NCBI RefSeq assembly: GCF_002863225.1
Contig: NZ_PKEK01000100.1
Location: 1-64,000, forward strand
Direction: 5' to 3'
DNA: 64,000 bases
DNA from: Mycobacterium sp.
Lineage (GTDB): Bacteria > Actinomycetota > Actinomycetes > Mycobacteriales > Mycobacteriaceae
This document shows, piece after piece, positions 49,311 through 57,343 of this stretch. Made by a program: the position numbers and the translations under genes. The notes beneath the pieces are model-generated. The model did no database searches. It worked only from the letters and a program-made list of their open reading frames with translations, and had not been told where the DNA came from. Each line of letters starts with the position of its first letter. Position 1 is the first letter of the stretch.

Positions 49311-51357
49311 GAGCACTCACCTTGACCAGATCCGCTGTGGGCACGTCGTTTTCACGTGCGTCGATCCACTGCTTGATGACGGCCACCGCTTCGTCCCGGG
49401 GCACACCGTTGATCTGTGTGCGATCACCGAACCGGAAACTGACCGCGCCGGCTTCGACGTCGCGGTCGCCGGCCAGCAGCATGAACGGCACCCGCTGGTT
49501 GGTGTGGTTGACGATCTTCTTCGCCATCCGGTCGTCGCTGGCGTCCACCTCGGCCCGGATACCGCTGGACTTGAGCTGCGCCGCAACGTCTTTCAGGTAC
49601 GGTACGTGGCCGTCAGCGACGGGAATGCCGACCACCTGGACCGGCGCAAGCCAGGCCGGGAACGCCCCGGCGTAGTGCTCGGTGAGGATGCCGAAGAACC
49701 GCTCGATCGACCCGAACAGCGCCCGGTGAATCAGCACCGGCCGTTGCCGTGAACCGTCGGCGGCGGTGTATTCCAGCTCGAACCGGTCAGGCATGTTGAA
49801 GTCGACCTGCAACGTCGACATCTGCCAACCGCGGCCCAGCGCGTCCTTGACCTGCACGGAGATCTTGGGGCCGTAGAAAGCGGCGCCGCCGGGATCGGGC
49901 ACCAGTTGCAGACCGGACGCCTCGCCGACCTCACGCAGGATTTCGGTCGCTTCCTCCCACACCTCGTCGGAGCCGACGTACTTGTCAGGGTCCTTGGTGG
50001 ACAGCTCCAGGTAGTAGTCGTTGAGCCCGTAGTCGGCCAGCAGATCGAGCACGAACCGCAACACCGAGGTCAGCTCGTCACGCATCTGCTCACGGGTGCA
50101 GTAGATGTGCGCGTCGTCCTGGGTCATGCCCCGCACCCGGGTCAGGCCGTGGATGACGCCGGACTTCTCGTAGCGGTAAACGCTGCCGAATTCGAAAAGC
50201 CGCAGCGGGAGTTCGCGATACGAGCGTCCCCGCGACCGATAGATCAGGTGATGCATCGGGCAGTTCATCGGCTTGAGGTAGTAATCCTGGCCGGGTTTGC
50301 GCACGGTGCCGTCTTCGTTGAATTCGGCGTCCAGATGCATCGGCGGGTACATGCCGTCGGCGTACCACTCGAGGTGGCCCGACGTGACGTACAACTGCTC
50401 TTTGGTGATGTGCGGGGTGTTGACGAACTCGTAGCCGGCCTGCTCGTGCTTGCGCCGGGAGTACTCCTCCAGCTCGCGGCGGATGATGCCACCCTTGGGA
50501 TGGAAAACCGCCAGACCCGAACCGATTTCGTCGGGAAAGCTGAACAGGTCGAGCTCGACACCGAGCTTGCGGTGGTCGCGCTTCTGCGCCTCTTCCAGTA
50601 ACTCGAGGTGACGGTCGAGCGCCTCCTGCGATTCCCAGGCCGTCCCGTAGATGCGTTGCAGGCTGGCGTTGTTCTGGTCGCCCCGCCAGTAGGCGGCCGA
50701 GCTGCGGGTGAGCTTGAACGCCGGAATGTGCTTGGTGGTGGGGATGTGCGGGCCGCGGCACAGGTCGCCCCAAACCCGTTCGCGGGTACGCGGATTCAGG
50801 TTGTCGTAGGCGGTGAGTTCGTCACCACCCACCTCCATGACGTCAGGGTCGCCGGATTTGTCGTCGACGAGTTCGAGTTTGAACGGCTCAGCGGACAGCT
50901 CGTTACGGGCCTGGTCTTTGGACTCGTACACCCGCCGGTCGAAAAGCTGACCCTCCTTGACGATCTGGCGCATCCGCTTCTCGAGCTTGTCCAGATCCTC
51001 GGGCGTGAACGGCTCTTCGACGGCGAAGTCGTAGTAGAAGCCGTCGGCGATGGGCGGTCCGATGCCGAGCTTGGCGTGCGGGAACAGATCTTGGACGGCC
51101 TGCGCCAAGACGTGTGCGGCGGAATGCCGGATCACACTGCGCCCGTCTTCGGTGTCGGCCGCGACCGGCACGACGTCGGCGTCGGCGTCGGGAGTCCAGC
51201 TCAGGTCGCGCAGTTTGCCGTCGGCGTCGCGCACCACCACGATCGCGTCGGCGGCGCCGCGCCCCGGAAGTCCGGCTTCGCGGACCGCGGCCGCCGCCGT
51301 CGTGCCGGCAGCCACCCGGATCGGGGCTGCTGGCGCGGTGTGAGCGAGGGCGGTCAT
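49303..51357 (-). CDS. thrS: Threonyl-tRNA synthetase
   Basis: Class II synthetase charging tRNA-Thr. The 684-residue protein has a TGS domain, the editing domain with RHSAAHVLAQAVQDLFPHAKLGIGP, DGFYYDF, and the core with MNCPMHHLIYRSRGRSYRELPLRLFEFGSVYRYEKSG (Zn Cys and motif 2 text), QDDAHIYC, and ALFGSIERFFGILTEHYAG. ATG 51357 gives MTALAHTAPAAPIRVAAGTTAA; the frame stays open 22 codons further but has no clear signal. It heads the thrS-HIT-pgsA-patA-pimA run. Confidence 0.96.
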   Translation of the reverse strand: MTALAHTAPAAPIRVAAGTTAAAAVREAGLPGRGAADAIVVVRDADGKLRDLSWTPDADADVVPVAADTEDGRSVIRHSAAHVLAQAVQDLFPHAKLGIGPPIADGFYYDFAVEEPFTPEDLDKLEKRMRQIVKEGQLFDRRVYESKDQARNELSAEPFKLELVDDKSGDPDVMEVGGDELTAYDNLNPRTRERVWGDLCRGPHIPTTKHIPAFKLTRSSAAYWRGDQNNASLQRIYGTAWESQEALDRHLELLEEAQKRDHRKLGVELDLFSFPDEIGSGLAVFHPKGGIIRRELEEYSRRKHEQAGYEFVNTPHITKEQLYVTSGHLEWYADGMYPPMHLDAEFNEDGTVRKPGQDYYLKPMNCPMHHLIYRSRGRSYRELPLRLFEFGSVYRYEKSGVIHGLTRVRGMTQDDAHIYCTREQMRDELTSVLRFVLDLLADYGLNDYYLELSTKDPDKYVGSDEVWEEATEILREVGEASGLQLVPDPGGAAFYGPKISVQVKDALGRGWQMSTLQVDFNMPDRFELEYTAADGSRQRPVLIHRALFGSIERFFGILTEHYAGAFPAWLAPVQVVGIPVADGHVPYLKDVAAQLKSSGIRAEVDASDDRMAKKIVNHTNQRVPFMLLAGDRDVEAGAVSFRFGDRTQINGVPRDEAVAVIKQWIDARENDVPTADLVKVSARD

Positions 51358-51438
51358 CGACGCGGTCTCCGTGACTTTTCGGGCTTCCGATGGACCCGCC
51401 CATGCTATCGGGGCGATTATCACCCGAGGGTTGCAGCC

Positions 51439-52062
51439 TTAGGGCTGGCCCGGTTTGAGCAGAACGAACAAGGCTTCGGCGTCGGTCAGCACGGTGTCGC
51501 CGTCCAGGAGCCGGCCGGAGACGAAGATTTTGCGACCCTCCATCCGCTCGACGCCCGCCTCGATCTGCAGCTTCTTTTCGATCGGCACGATCTGGCGGTA
51601 GTTGACGTGTAAGTAGGCGGTGCGTTGCCGGGGTCCACCGGTGAGTATCGACGACGTCAGGCCCAGCACGGTGTCGAACAGCATGCCGATCGAGCCGCCG
51701 TGCACGGCTCCGTTGCGGCCCAGGTGAAACCGCGCGAATCGCGCCCACCCCTCGATCCGGCCGTCGTCGGTCTTGTGGGCCGACATCGGGATGGTCAAGA
51801 TGTTCCCGCGGACCGGTAGGTCCATCCGGCGGCCTGACGGCGACTGCCACTCGTCGGTGTCGAACGGGGTGAGCAGCTCGGACAGCTTGTCCAGCAGATC
51901 GGCGGCTTCGGTGATCACCTCGTCCGGCGCGTCGACCGCGCGGGCGTGATCCTGCAACGCGCGGACTCCGGCGATGAACCTGCCGTAGTCCGGACCGCCC
52001 TTGGCGCTGGGGTCGGGTGGGTTGAATCCGCCGCCGGGGTGCCACGCGTCTCTGGATGCCAC
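51439..52062 (-). CDS. PaaI/hotdog-fold thioesterase family protein
   Basis: The 207-residue protein carries a hotdog domain with HLGRNGAVHGGSIGMLFDTVLGLTSSI, TAYLHVNYRQIVPIEKKLQIEAGVERMEGRKIFVSGRL and a helical N-terminal extension (YGRFIAGVRALQDHARAV). The HGG...D pattern is typical of PaaI-like acyl-CoA thioesterases. GTG 52062 is chosen because the predicted protein begins there with ASRDAWHPGGGF; the longer frame upstream overlaps the aldo/keto reductase gene. The acyl substrate is unknown. Confidence 0.82.
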   Translation of the reverse strand: MASRDAWHPGGGFNPPDPSAKGGPDYGRFIAGVRALQDHARAVDAPDEVITEAADLLDKLSELLTPFDTDEWQSPSGRRMDLPVRGNILTIPMSAHKTDDGRIEGWARFARFHLGRNGAVHGGSIGMLFDTVLGLTSSILTGGPRQRTAYLHVNYRQIVPIEKKLQIEAGVERMEGRKIFVSGRLLDGDTVLTDAEALFVLLKPGQP

Positions 52063-52094
52063 CAGACCACCGTATTGCCCGGCAGCGGCTCCCT

Positions 52095-52973
52095 TTAGCC
52101 GGCGTCCTGCTTGCCGAGCTCGCTCAACCTCTCGAACTCGTCGTCGCTGAGCTCGATCTCGGCGGCAGCCACGTTCTCCTCGAGGTGCTCCACGCTCGAC
52201 GTGCCGGGAATCGGCAGCACCACCGGTGAGCGCTTCAGCAGCCAGGCCAACGCGAGCTGTGAGGGCTTCGCGTGGCCGTGCTCGGCGCCGAGCTTTGCCA
52301 GCGGACCGTCCGGCGCTGCCAGTGGGCCGGCGGCCAGCGGGAACCACGGGATGAACCCGATGCCCTGCTTGGTCGCCTCGTCGAGGAGTGCTTCGGATTT
52401 GCGGGTGTTCAGGTTGTACAGGTTCTGCACCGACACGATCGGGGCGATCACCTGGGCGGCGGCCAGCTGGTCGACGCTGACCTCCGACAGCCCGATGTGG
52501 CGGATCTTGCCCTCGGTCTGCAGCTTGCTCAGCTCACCGATCTGGTCCTCCAGCGGAAACTTGTCGTCGATGCGGTGCAGCTGGAACAGGTCGATGGTGT
52601 CGACGCCGAGCCGACGCAGGCTCAGCTCCACTTCCTGACGCAGGTAAGCCGGGAAGCCCAACGGAACCCATACGTCGGGACCGGTGCGCAGCAGCCCGGC
52701 TTTGGTCGCGATGACCAGCCCGTCATAGGGGTGCAGCGCTTCGCGGATGATCTCCTCGGCGAAGTAGGGACCGTAGGAGTTGGCGGTGTCGATGAAGTTG
52801 ACCCCGAGTTCCGCCGCACGCCGCAGCACCCGTACTGCTTCGTCACGGTCTTCGGGCGGGCCCCACACTCCCTTGCCGGTCAGGCGCATCGCGCCGTAAC
52901 CGAGGCGGTTGATCGTGAGATCGCCGCCGAGAGTGAAGGTTCCGGATGCTTGGGCGGGGGCTTGGGAAGTCAC
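52095..52973 (-). CDS. Aldo/keto reductase
   Basis: NADPH-dependent TIM-barrel oxidoreductase of 292 residues. The catalytic tetrad is present: Asp62 in NFIDTANSYG, Tyr67 in the same loop, Lys91 in VIATKAGLL and His133 in FQLHRID. C-terminal LPIPGTSSVEHLEENVAAAEIELS is a standard cofactor segment. GTG 52973 starts VTSQAPAQASGTFTLGG. It is divergent from the DUF1990 gene, with a 59-base gap. Confidence 0.92.
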   Translation of the reverse strand: MTSQAPAQASGTFTLGGDLTINRLGYGAMRLTGKGVWGPPEDRDEAVRVLRRAAELGVNFIDTANSYGPYFAEEIIREALHPYDGLVIATKAGLLRTGPDVWVPLGFPAYLRQEVELSLRRLGVDTIDLFQLHRIDDKFPLEDQIGELSKLQTEGKIRHIGLSEVSVDQLAAAQVIAPIVSVQNLYNLNTRKSEALLDEATKQGIGFIPWFPLAAGPLAAPDGPLAKLGAEHGHAKPSQLALAWLLKRSPVVLPIPGTSSVEHLEENVAAAEIELSDDEFERLSELGKQDAG

Positions 52974-53032
52974 CTCGACGACCGTACGCCAGCCCGCACA
53001 ATGCGGCCATCCGCCCGTGGCAAGCTGGGCCG

Positions 53033-53530
53033 GTGGATTTGCACACGATCGCACAGTTGCCGTACACCTACCCGGAAGTGGGCGCGACGGCCGGTCCGTT
53101 CCCCCCGGGCTACAAGCACATCGGCTACTCGGCCCACATCGGCATGGGTCAGCTTCGCTTCGAAGAGGCGGCCGAGTCCGTCATGCACTGGGGCATGCAG
53201 CGTGGCTCCGGGCTCAAAGTTCAGCCGAGTAGCGAGCTCATCACTGCCGGCACGGTGGTCGTGGTGAAAATCGGTTTCTTCAAGGCGCCGTGCCGGGTCG
53301 TCTATGTCGTCGACGAGCCACACCGGCGCGGCTTCGCCTACGGCACGTTGCCGGGACATCCCGAGATCGGCGAGGAACTGTTCCTGGTGCGCCACGACCC
53401 CGTCACCTCGGCGGTGTTCGCCGAAGTCTCGGCCTTCTCCCGACCGGGAACCTGGTGGAGCAAGGCCGGCGGGCCGTTCACCTCGCTGATGCAGCGCGTG
53501 ATGAACAAGCGCTACGTGCGGGCCGTCTGA
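53033..53530 (+). CDS. DUF1990 family protein
   Basis: A 165-residue protein with GATAGPFPPGYKHIGYSAHIGMGQLRFEEAAESVMHWGMQRGSGLKV, FAYGTLPGHPEIGEELFLV and a C-terminal FTSLMQRVMNKRYVRAV, all typical of DUF1990. Function unknown. GTG 53033 (VDLHTIAQLPYTYPEVG) is the start. It converges with the nitronate monooxygenase-like gene and overlaps it by 19 bases. Confidence 0.86.
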   Translation: MDLHTIAQLPYTYPEVGATAGPFPPGYKHIGYSAHIGMGQLRFEEAAESVMHWGMQRGSGLKVQPSSELITAGTVVVVKIGFFKAPCRVVYVVDEPHRRGFAYGTLPGHPEIGEELFLVRHDPVTSAVFAEVSAFSRPGTWWSKAGGPFTSLMQRVMNKRYVRAV

Positions 53531-54486
53531 CCCCAACCCGCGAGCAACGTGTGCGCACCGGTGCACAGCCGGTCGATGACCTCCCCCACCGGAGCCGCGT
53601 CGGTGACCATCCCTACCCCCTGGCCCGCATCCACGGCGGCGATTCGGCGGTCGTCAGCGGCGATCGCATCGACGAGTTCGGCCTCCGCCGCGGCATCCAC
53701 GGCCAGGGCGTCCTCGCGACCGGTCCAGCGCGCGACGAAGTCGTTGCGCAGCACGCGTGAAGGAAAGCGCTCCGCCCACGGCAGGTGCCGGACGACGTCG
53801 TAGACCCGCGTGCTGGCGGTGTCCGTTTCCTTGGCCGCCAGCAGGGCTCGGCGCCCGGCGTCGGTGATGAGCGCTTCGGCCGAAGCCGACAGACAGGTGC
53901 CCAGCCAGGCTCCGCTGGCCCCGGCGGCGAGAACCGCGGCGAGGCTGCGCGCCGACGCGATGCCGCCCGCCGCGAGCACGGGCACCGACACGGCGTCCAG
54001 CACCGCGTCGAGCAGCGGCAGCGTGCCGATCGACGCTTCCCCGTGGCCACCGCCCTCGCAGCCGCGCGCCACCACCACATCGATGCCGGCGTCCTGCGCC
54101 CGACGGGCTTCGTCGCTGTTGTAAACCTGTGTCGCAGCGGCAATCCCGGCTTCGTGGACACGGCCGACCCAGGACAGATCGGTGCCGAAGCTGACCGAGA
54201 TCAATATCGGCCGGGCGGCCAGTGCGGCGTCGAAGAGTCCGGCCTCTTTGCGCATCACCCAGTCCACCAGGCCTATCCCGAATCTGCCGGTCACATGCGG
54301 CAATTCGGCATGCAAGGACGATGTCGACCCGGCCGTGCCCATGCCGACCATGCCCAGGCCGCCGGCCGCGCTCACCCCGGCGGCCAATCGCCCACCGGCG
54401 ACGCCGCCCATCGGCGCGTTGACGATGGGGACCCGAAGACCCATCGCGATGGACCAGGGTGTCGACAGTGAACCGGGATTCGTCAT
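53512..54486 (-). CDS. Nitronate monooxygenase-like FMN oxidoreductase
   Basis: A 324-residue TIM-barrel flavoprotein of the NMO/2-nitropropane dioxygenase family. PIVNAPMGGVAGGRLAAGVSAAGGLGMVG, GCEGGGHGEASIGTLPLLDAVLDAV, and VPVLAAGGIASARSLAAVLAAGASGAWLGT correspond to FMN phosphate-binding and barrel motifs, with the His of the GGHG segment as the likely catalytic base. Start is ATG 54486, 1 base after the stop of the upstream membrane-protein gene, so they form a small operon. Confidence 0.9.
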   Translation of the reverse strand: MTNPGSLSTPWSIAMGLRVPIVNAPMGGVAGGRLAAGVSAAGGLGMVGMGTAGSTSSLHAELPHVTGRFGIGLVDWVMRKEAGLFDAALAARPILISVSFGTDLSWVGRVHEAGIAAATQVYNSDEARRAQDAGIDVVVARGCEGGGHGEASIGTLPLLDAVLDAVSVPVLAAGGIASARSLAAVLAAGASGAWLGTCLSASAEALITDAGRRALLAAKETDTASTRVYDVVRHLPWAERFPSRVLRNDFVARWTGREDALAVDAAAEAELVDAIAADDRRIAAVDAGQGVGMVTDAAPVGEVIDRLCTGAHTLLAGWGQTART

Positions 54487-54487
54487 C

Positions 54488-54913
54488 TCAGCGCCATAGT
54501 AGGAGAACCCCGCCCGCGAGCAAGGCGATCGATTTCGCGGCCTCGAGGCCGATGTAGACCAGATGCCCGCGTGAACGGGGTGCGTCGAGGCCGGCCAGCA
54601 CCTGCTCGGAACGACGGGTCAGCCGGGGCCGCACCAGCGCGATCTGCACGACCAACACTGCGATCGCGGTCACCAGTGCGACCGTGACACCGGCAGACGG
54701 CCGGCCGGCGACGATGGCGGCCGCAACCACGATCGCGAGGGCGACTTCCACGGCGTTGAGCGCGCGGAATACGAGCCGGCCGATGCCCAGCCCGATCTGC
54801 AGCGTGACGTGCGGTGCACGAAATTTCAGTGGCGCTTCCAGAAACGAGATCGCCAACACCATGCCCAACCAGACGAAGGCGACCGCGACGGCCACCGCTT
54901 CCGCGAGTCTCAT
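54488..54913 (-). CDS. Small four-helix membrane protein
   Basis: The 141-residue product has four predicted membrane segments: AVAVAVAFVWLGMVLAISFLEAPL, NAVEVALAIVVAAAIVAG, VALVTAIAVLVVQIALV and LEAAKSIALLAGGVLLL. The SFLEAPLKFRAPHVTLQIGLGIGRLVF stretch is conserved in actinobacterial membrane proteins of unknown role, from memory. It precedes the nitronate monooxygenase-like gene by 1 base. Confidence 0.78.
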   Translation of the reverse strand: MRLAEAVAVAVAFVWLGMVLAISFLEAPLKFRAPHVTLQIGLGIGRLVFRALNAVEVALAIVVAAAIVAGRPSAGVTVALVTAIAVLVVQIALVRPRLTRRSEQVLAGLDAPRSRGHLVYIGLEAAKSIALLAGGVLLLWR

Positions 54914-55148
54914 CTCACCGAATCGTGTTGGTGCTCAATGTCATCGACACTTCCAGTGGCCTGAACCGCAGCGGGCCGCGTTTTCGGCTTTGACACCACG
55001 AGTTCCTCACCGGTCGTATCCGTGCGCGACGTTACCGCGCCGACCCCGGACGGAAGGTCTTGTACCCGGATCCGGCCGCAGATTCACCCGGCGGCCGATC
55101 GGCCCGGTCGCCACCCCGCGGCGGGCGAACGTCGTGCATTCTTTAGCC

Positions 55149-55805
55149 ATGACGGTGGACGCCCTCCTGCAGTCGGTCGCCCCACTCGCGGTTTACGGCA
55201 TGGTCGGCGCCGTGGTCGGTGTGGAAAGTCTCGGCATCCCGCTGCCCGGAGAAATCGTTCTGGTCAGCGCTGCATTGCTGTCTTCGCGGCACGAATTGGC
55301 GGTCAATCCCATCGGGGTGGGCGCAGCCGCGGTGGTCGGGGCCGTGCTCGGTGATTCGGTCGGCTACGCCATCGGCCGCCGCCTGGGTCTGCCGCTGTTC
55401 GACCGGTTGGGTCGCCGTTTCCCGAAACATTTCGGTCCCGGGCATGTCCTGTACGCCGAGCGCCTGTTTGATCGGTGGGGAGCCCGCGCGGTGTTTTTCG
55501 GGCGATTCATCGCACTGCTGCGCATTTTCGCCGGGCCGTTGGCCGGGGCGCTGAAGATGCGCTACGCGCGGTTCCTGCTCGCCAACGTCTCCGGCGCGCT
55601 GTGCTGGGCGGGCGGCACGACTGCGCTGGTGTATTACGCGGGAGTGGCCGCCGAGCGCTGGCTGTCACGGTTTTCCTGGATCGCATTGCTCGTCGCCGTG
55701 GTGGTCGGAGTGATCGCCGCAATAGTGCTGCGCGACCGCACATCTCGCGCGATCGCTGATCTTGAAGCCGAAAACGCCGACCAATCCGATCCCGCCTCCG
55801 CTTAG
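55149..55805 (+). CDS. dedA: DedA family membrane protein
   Basis: The 218-residue protein has the DedA/SNARE-associated pattern: VESLGIPLPGEIVLVSAALL, AAVVGAVLGDSVGYAIGRRLG, FFGRFIALLRIFAGPLAGALKMRYARFLLAN. DedA proteins support membrane phospholipid homeostasis and probably lipid-carrier scrambling. ATG 55149 (MTVDALLQSVAP) starts the family-like region; the same frame is open far upstream in non-coding DNA. In M. tuberculosis dedA (Rv2637) also lies next to a STAS-domain gene, as here. Confidence 0.92.
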   Translation: MTVDALLQSVAPLAVYGMVGAVVGVESLGIPLPGEIVLVSAALLSSRHELAVNPIGVGAAAVVGAVLGDSVGYAIGRRLGLPLFDRLGRRFPKHFGPGHVLYAERLFDRWGARAVFFGRFIALLRIFAGPLAGALKMRYARFLLANVSGALCWAGGTTALVYYAGVAAERWLSRFSWIALLVAVVVGVIAAIVLRDRTSRAIADLEAENADQSDPASA

Positions 55806-55866
55806 CCGCGATCGACGGAAAGCCCCTCGGCGGCCGCGCTTTTCACCGGCGTAGAACAGGGCCCTA

Positions 55867-55888
55867 GCAAAAAGCCGCCTCTTTTTGC
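55867..55888. terminator. Putative terminator after dedA
   Basis: The stem GCAAAAAG (55867-55874) pairs perfectly with CTTTTTGC (55881-55888) around a 6-base loop. It lies 61 bases past the dedA stop. The stem is AT-rich but its T-run gives it an intrinsic-terminator look on either strand. Confidence 0.45.
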
Positions 55889-56257
55889 CGAAATCGAGCG
55901 AAATTCTGTCGAATTTATCGGCGGCAGATTCTCGATGTTTGCTACAACCCAACCGCCCAGCGCGCACCCCGGCGACGGCGTGCTGAGCGCGCCTGCGCCG
56001 CGCAGCGTCGATGCCGCGAAATATGCTGCCAACAGGCTCTTTTGGCACTTCGCCGTCGTCATGACGGTTGACTCGACCGCCTTGATCTTGAAGTTTTCCG
56101 GTGCCCGTTTATCGACGAAATGTTCGCTAAAAAGTTTCATCGGGTTGAATATCCACATTCAATTCTTAGACAGCTGCGGATGGACATAACCGATGCGTTT
56201 CTGTTATAAACGATATATCTACTAACTGACGTCGGTCTTAAGCTTCCTAGGGCGGGC

Positions 56258-56289
56258 ATCCATTATCTTGGCGCTGAGCGCCGATGGAT
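56258..56289 (+). promoter_or_regulatory. Leader hairpin next to the ribosome site of the STAS gene
   Basis: Nested inverted repeats: ATCCAT (56258-56263) with ATGGAT (56284-56289), and inside them GGCGC-TGA-GCGCC (56270-56282). The structure ends 2 bases before the AGGAG ribosome site (ATG at 56300), so it could affect translation. Confidence 0.4.
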
Positions 56290-56299
56290 CAGGAGCGCC

Positions 56300-56740
56300 A
56301 TGAGCACATTTGCGATAGCCGACCCATCTTTCCACCCGTTGATCCTGAGTGGCCGTCTGATTTCAGAACTGGCTCAAGCGCGCAGCACACTGCGCGCAAC
56401 CACCGAGCGGTACGGCCCGGCTGTCATCGTGAGCGCCGGCGGCGAGCTGGATGCATCGAATGACAGCACCTGGCGTCGTCTGTTGGGCGAAGCGTCCGCA
56501 GCGGCGACATCTCCCGGCCCTCTCGTGATCGACACCAGCGGCTTGGACTTCATGGGCTGCTGTGCCTACGCGGCCCTTGCCGAAGAGGCCGAGCGTGCGC
56601 GGGAGCGTGGCGTCGAGGTGCACCTGGTGAGCAACCAGCCGGTCGTCGCACGGATCGTGCGGGCTTGCGGCCTGAGCGACCTGCTGTGGGTGGACGCGAG
56701 CGTAGATGCCGCGCTGTCCACCTTCGTGCTCGCCGGCTGA
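56300..56740 (+). CDS. RsfA-like STAS-domain anti-anti-sigma factor with Cys at the phosphosite
   Basis: The 146-residue STAS protein is predicted to bind an anti-sigma factor and free its sigma factor. The usual D-S-[SA]-G phosphosite is replaced: residues 78-90 read DTSGLDFMGCCAY, with Cys87 and Cys88, and a further Cys123 in RACGLSDLL. From memory, M. tuberculosis RsfA (Rv1365c) has the same GCC motif and is controlled by a disulphide between Cys residues 36 positions apart, as Cys87 and Cys123 are here. Redox control is therefore likely and Ser phosphorylation unlikely. Position beside dedA suggests the Rv2638 orthologue. Confidence 0.88.
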   Translation: MSTFAIADPSFHPLILSGRLISELAQARSTLRATTERYGPAVIVSAGGELDASNDSTWRRLLGEASAAATSPGPLVIDTSGLDFMGCCAYAALAEEAERARERGVEVHLVSNQPVVARIVRACGLSDLLWVDASVDAALSTFVLAG

Positions 56741-56828
56741 CCACGCGTCGGGAGTCGGCACCTAAGCGACTGGTCTGCGGTATCCCTGAACTCGCGCGTC
56801 GATAGATAGGGCTACACCCTCAGCCGCG

Positions 56829-57200
56829 TCACTGATTGGTTTCCGGCCATACTTCGCTCGGCGGGAACAGCCCCTGGTTGCGCGGCGGCCAGTCCTTGAC
56901 CCGCGCCTTCTCGGCCGCCCGAGCTTTGGCCTCGGCCTTCTTACGCGCCTCGAAGGTGTCCGGGTCTTCGTCTTCCTCGTCGTCGGGGTTGTCGTCTACC
57001 TCGAATACGACCTCGTACCAACGCTTGTTGGGCTGCACGCGTGTCTCGATGTCGCCGGTCGGGGTGGCACGCTTGACTTGGACGTTCTCCAGGCCGGGGT
57101 CGCGCCGGGAAATGAACAACTCCAGCGCCTCCGCCAACGCGATGCCACTGAGCGTGATGTCGGCGAGCGCTCTGCCTTGGTAGGTAGCCACGCCGGACAT
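56829..57200 (-). CDS. Acidic hypothetical protein
   Basis: A 123-residue protein starting MSGVATYQGRALADITLSGIALAEALELFISRRDPGLENVQVKRA (given here in parts: residues 1-9 MSGVATYQG). The centre is strongly acidic (DDNPDDEEDEDPD), followed by a Lys/Ala-rich helix and a short Pro/Trp-rich tail. No membrane segment or known catalytic motif is seen. ATG 57200 is chosen; an upstream start at 57227 has no better signal. Function unknown; I do not recognise the family. Confidence 0.65.
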   Translation of the reverse strand: MSGVATYQGRALADITLSGIALAEALELFISRRDPGLENVQVKRATPTGDIETRVQPNKRWYEVVFEVDDNPDDEEDEDPDTFEARKKAEAKARAAEKARVKDWPPRNQGLFPPSEVWPETNQ

Positions 57201-57265
57201 CTTGCAACGGAATGGCCGCGGACGCATTCTTTTCCGACGCGTGGCGCAGCCCCGCCGAAGACGAT

Positions 57266-57329
57266 CGCCCCGACCGACCCCCGGCCTTGGCCGCAGTGGC
57301 GACGAAGGCGGGAGGCGCCGGTCGGGGCG
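57266..57329. terminator. Structured region downstream of the Gly/Pro-rich gene
   Basis: An 11-bp perfect inverted repeat, CGCCCCGACCG (57266-57276) and CGGTCGGGGCG (57319-57329), encloses a second perfect stem CGGCC-TT-GGCCG (57282-57293). It lies 14 bases past the stop of the minus-strand Gly/Pro-rich gene and probably acts as its terminator. Confidence 0.5.
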
Positions 57330-57343
57330 AGGTCTACCTCAGG

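Larger units (their letters stand above)
55806..56299. other. 494-base intergenic region with AT-rich inverted repeats
   Basis: No convincing gene; short frames on both strands lack ribosome sites. It contains a perfect 8-bp inverted repeat GCAAAAAG-CCGCCT-CTTTTTGC (55867-55888), which may be a terminator for dedA, and AAATTC-TGTC-GAATTT (55901-55916) just after it. AT-rich DNA near 56200-56225 (TTATAAACGATATATC) may hold the promoter of the STAS gene. Confidence 0.5.

Noticed and set aside
55802..56158. 118-codon minus-strand frame in the dedA-STAS gap
   Set aside because: No ribosome site, overlaps the dedA stop and the AT-rich inverted repeats, and the product shows no recognisable domain or signal.
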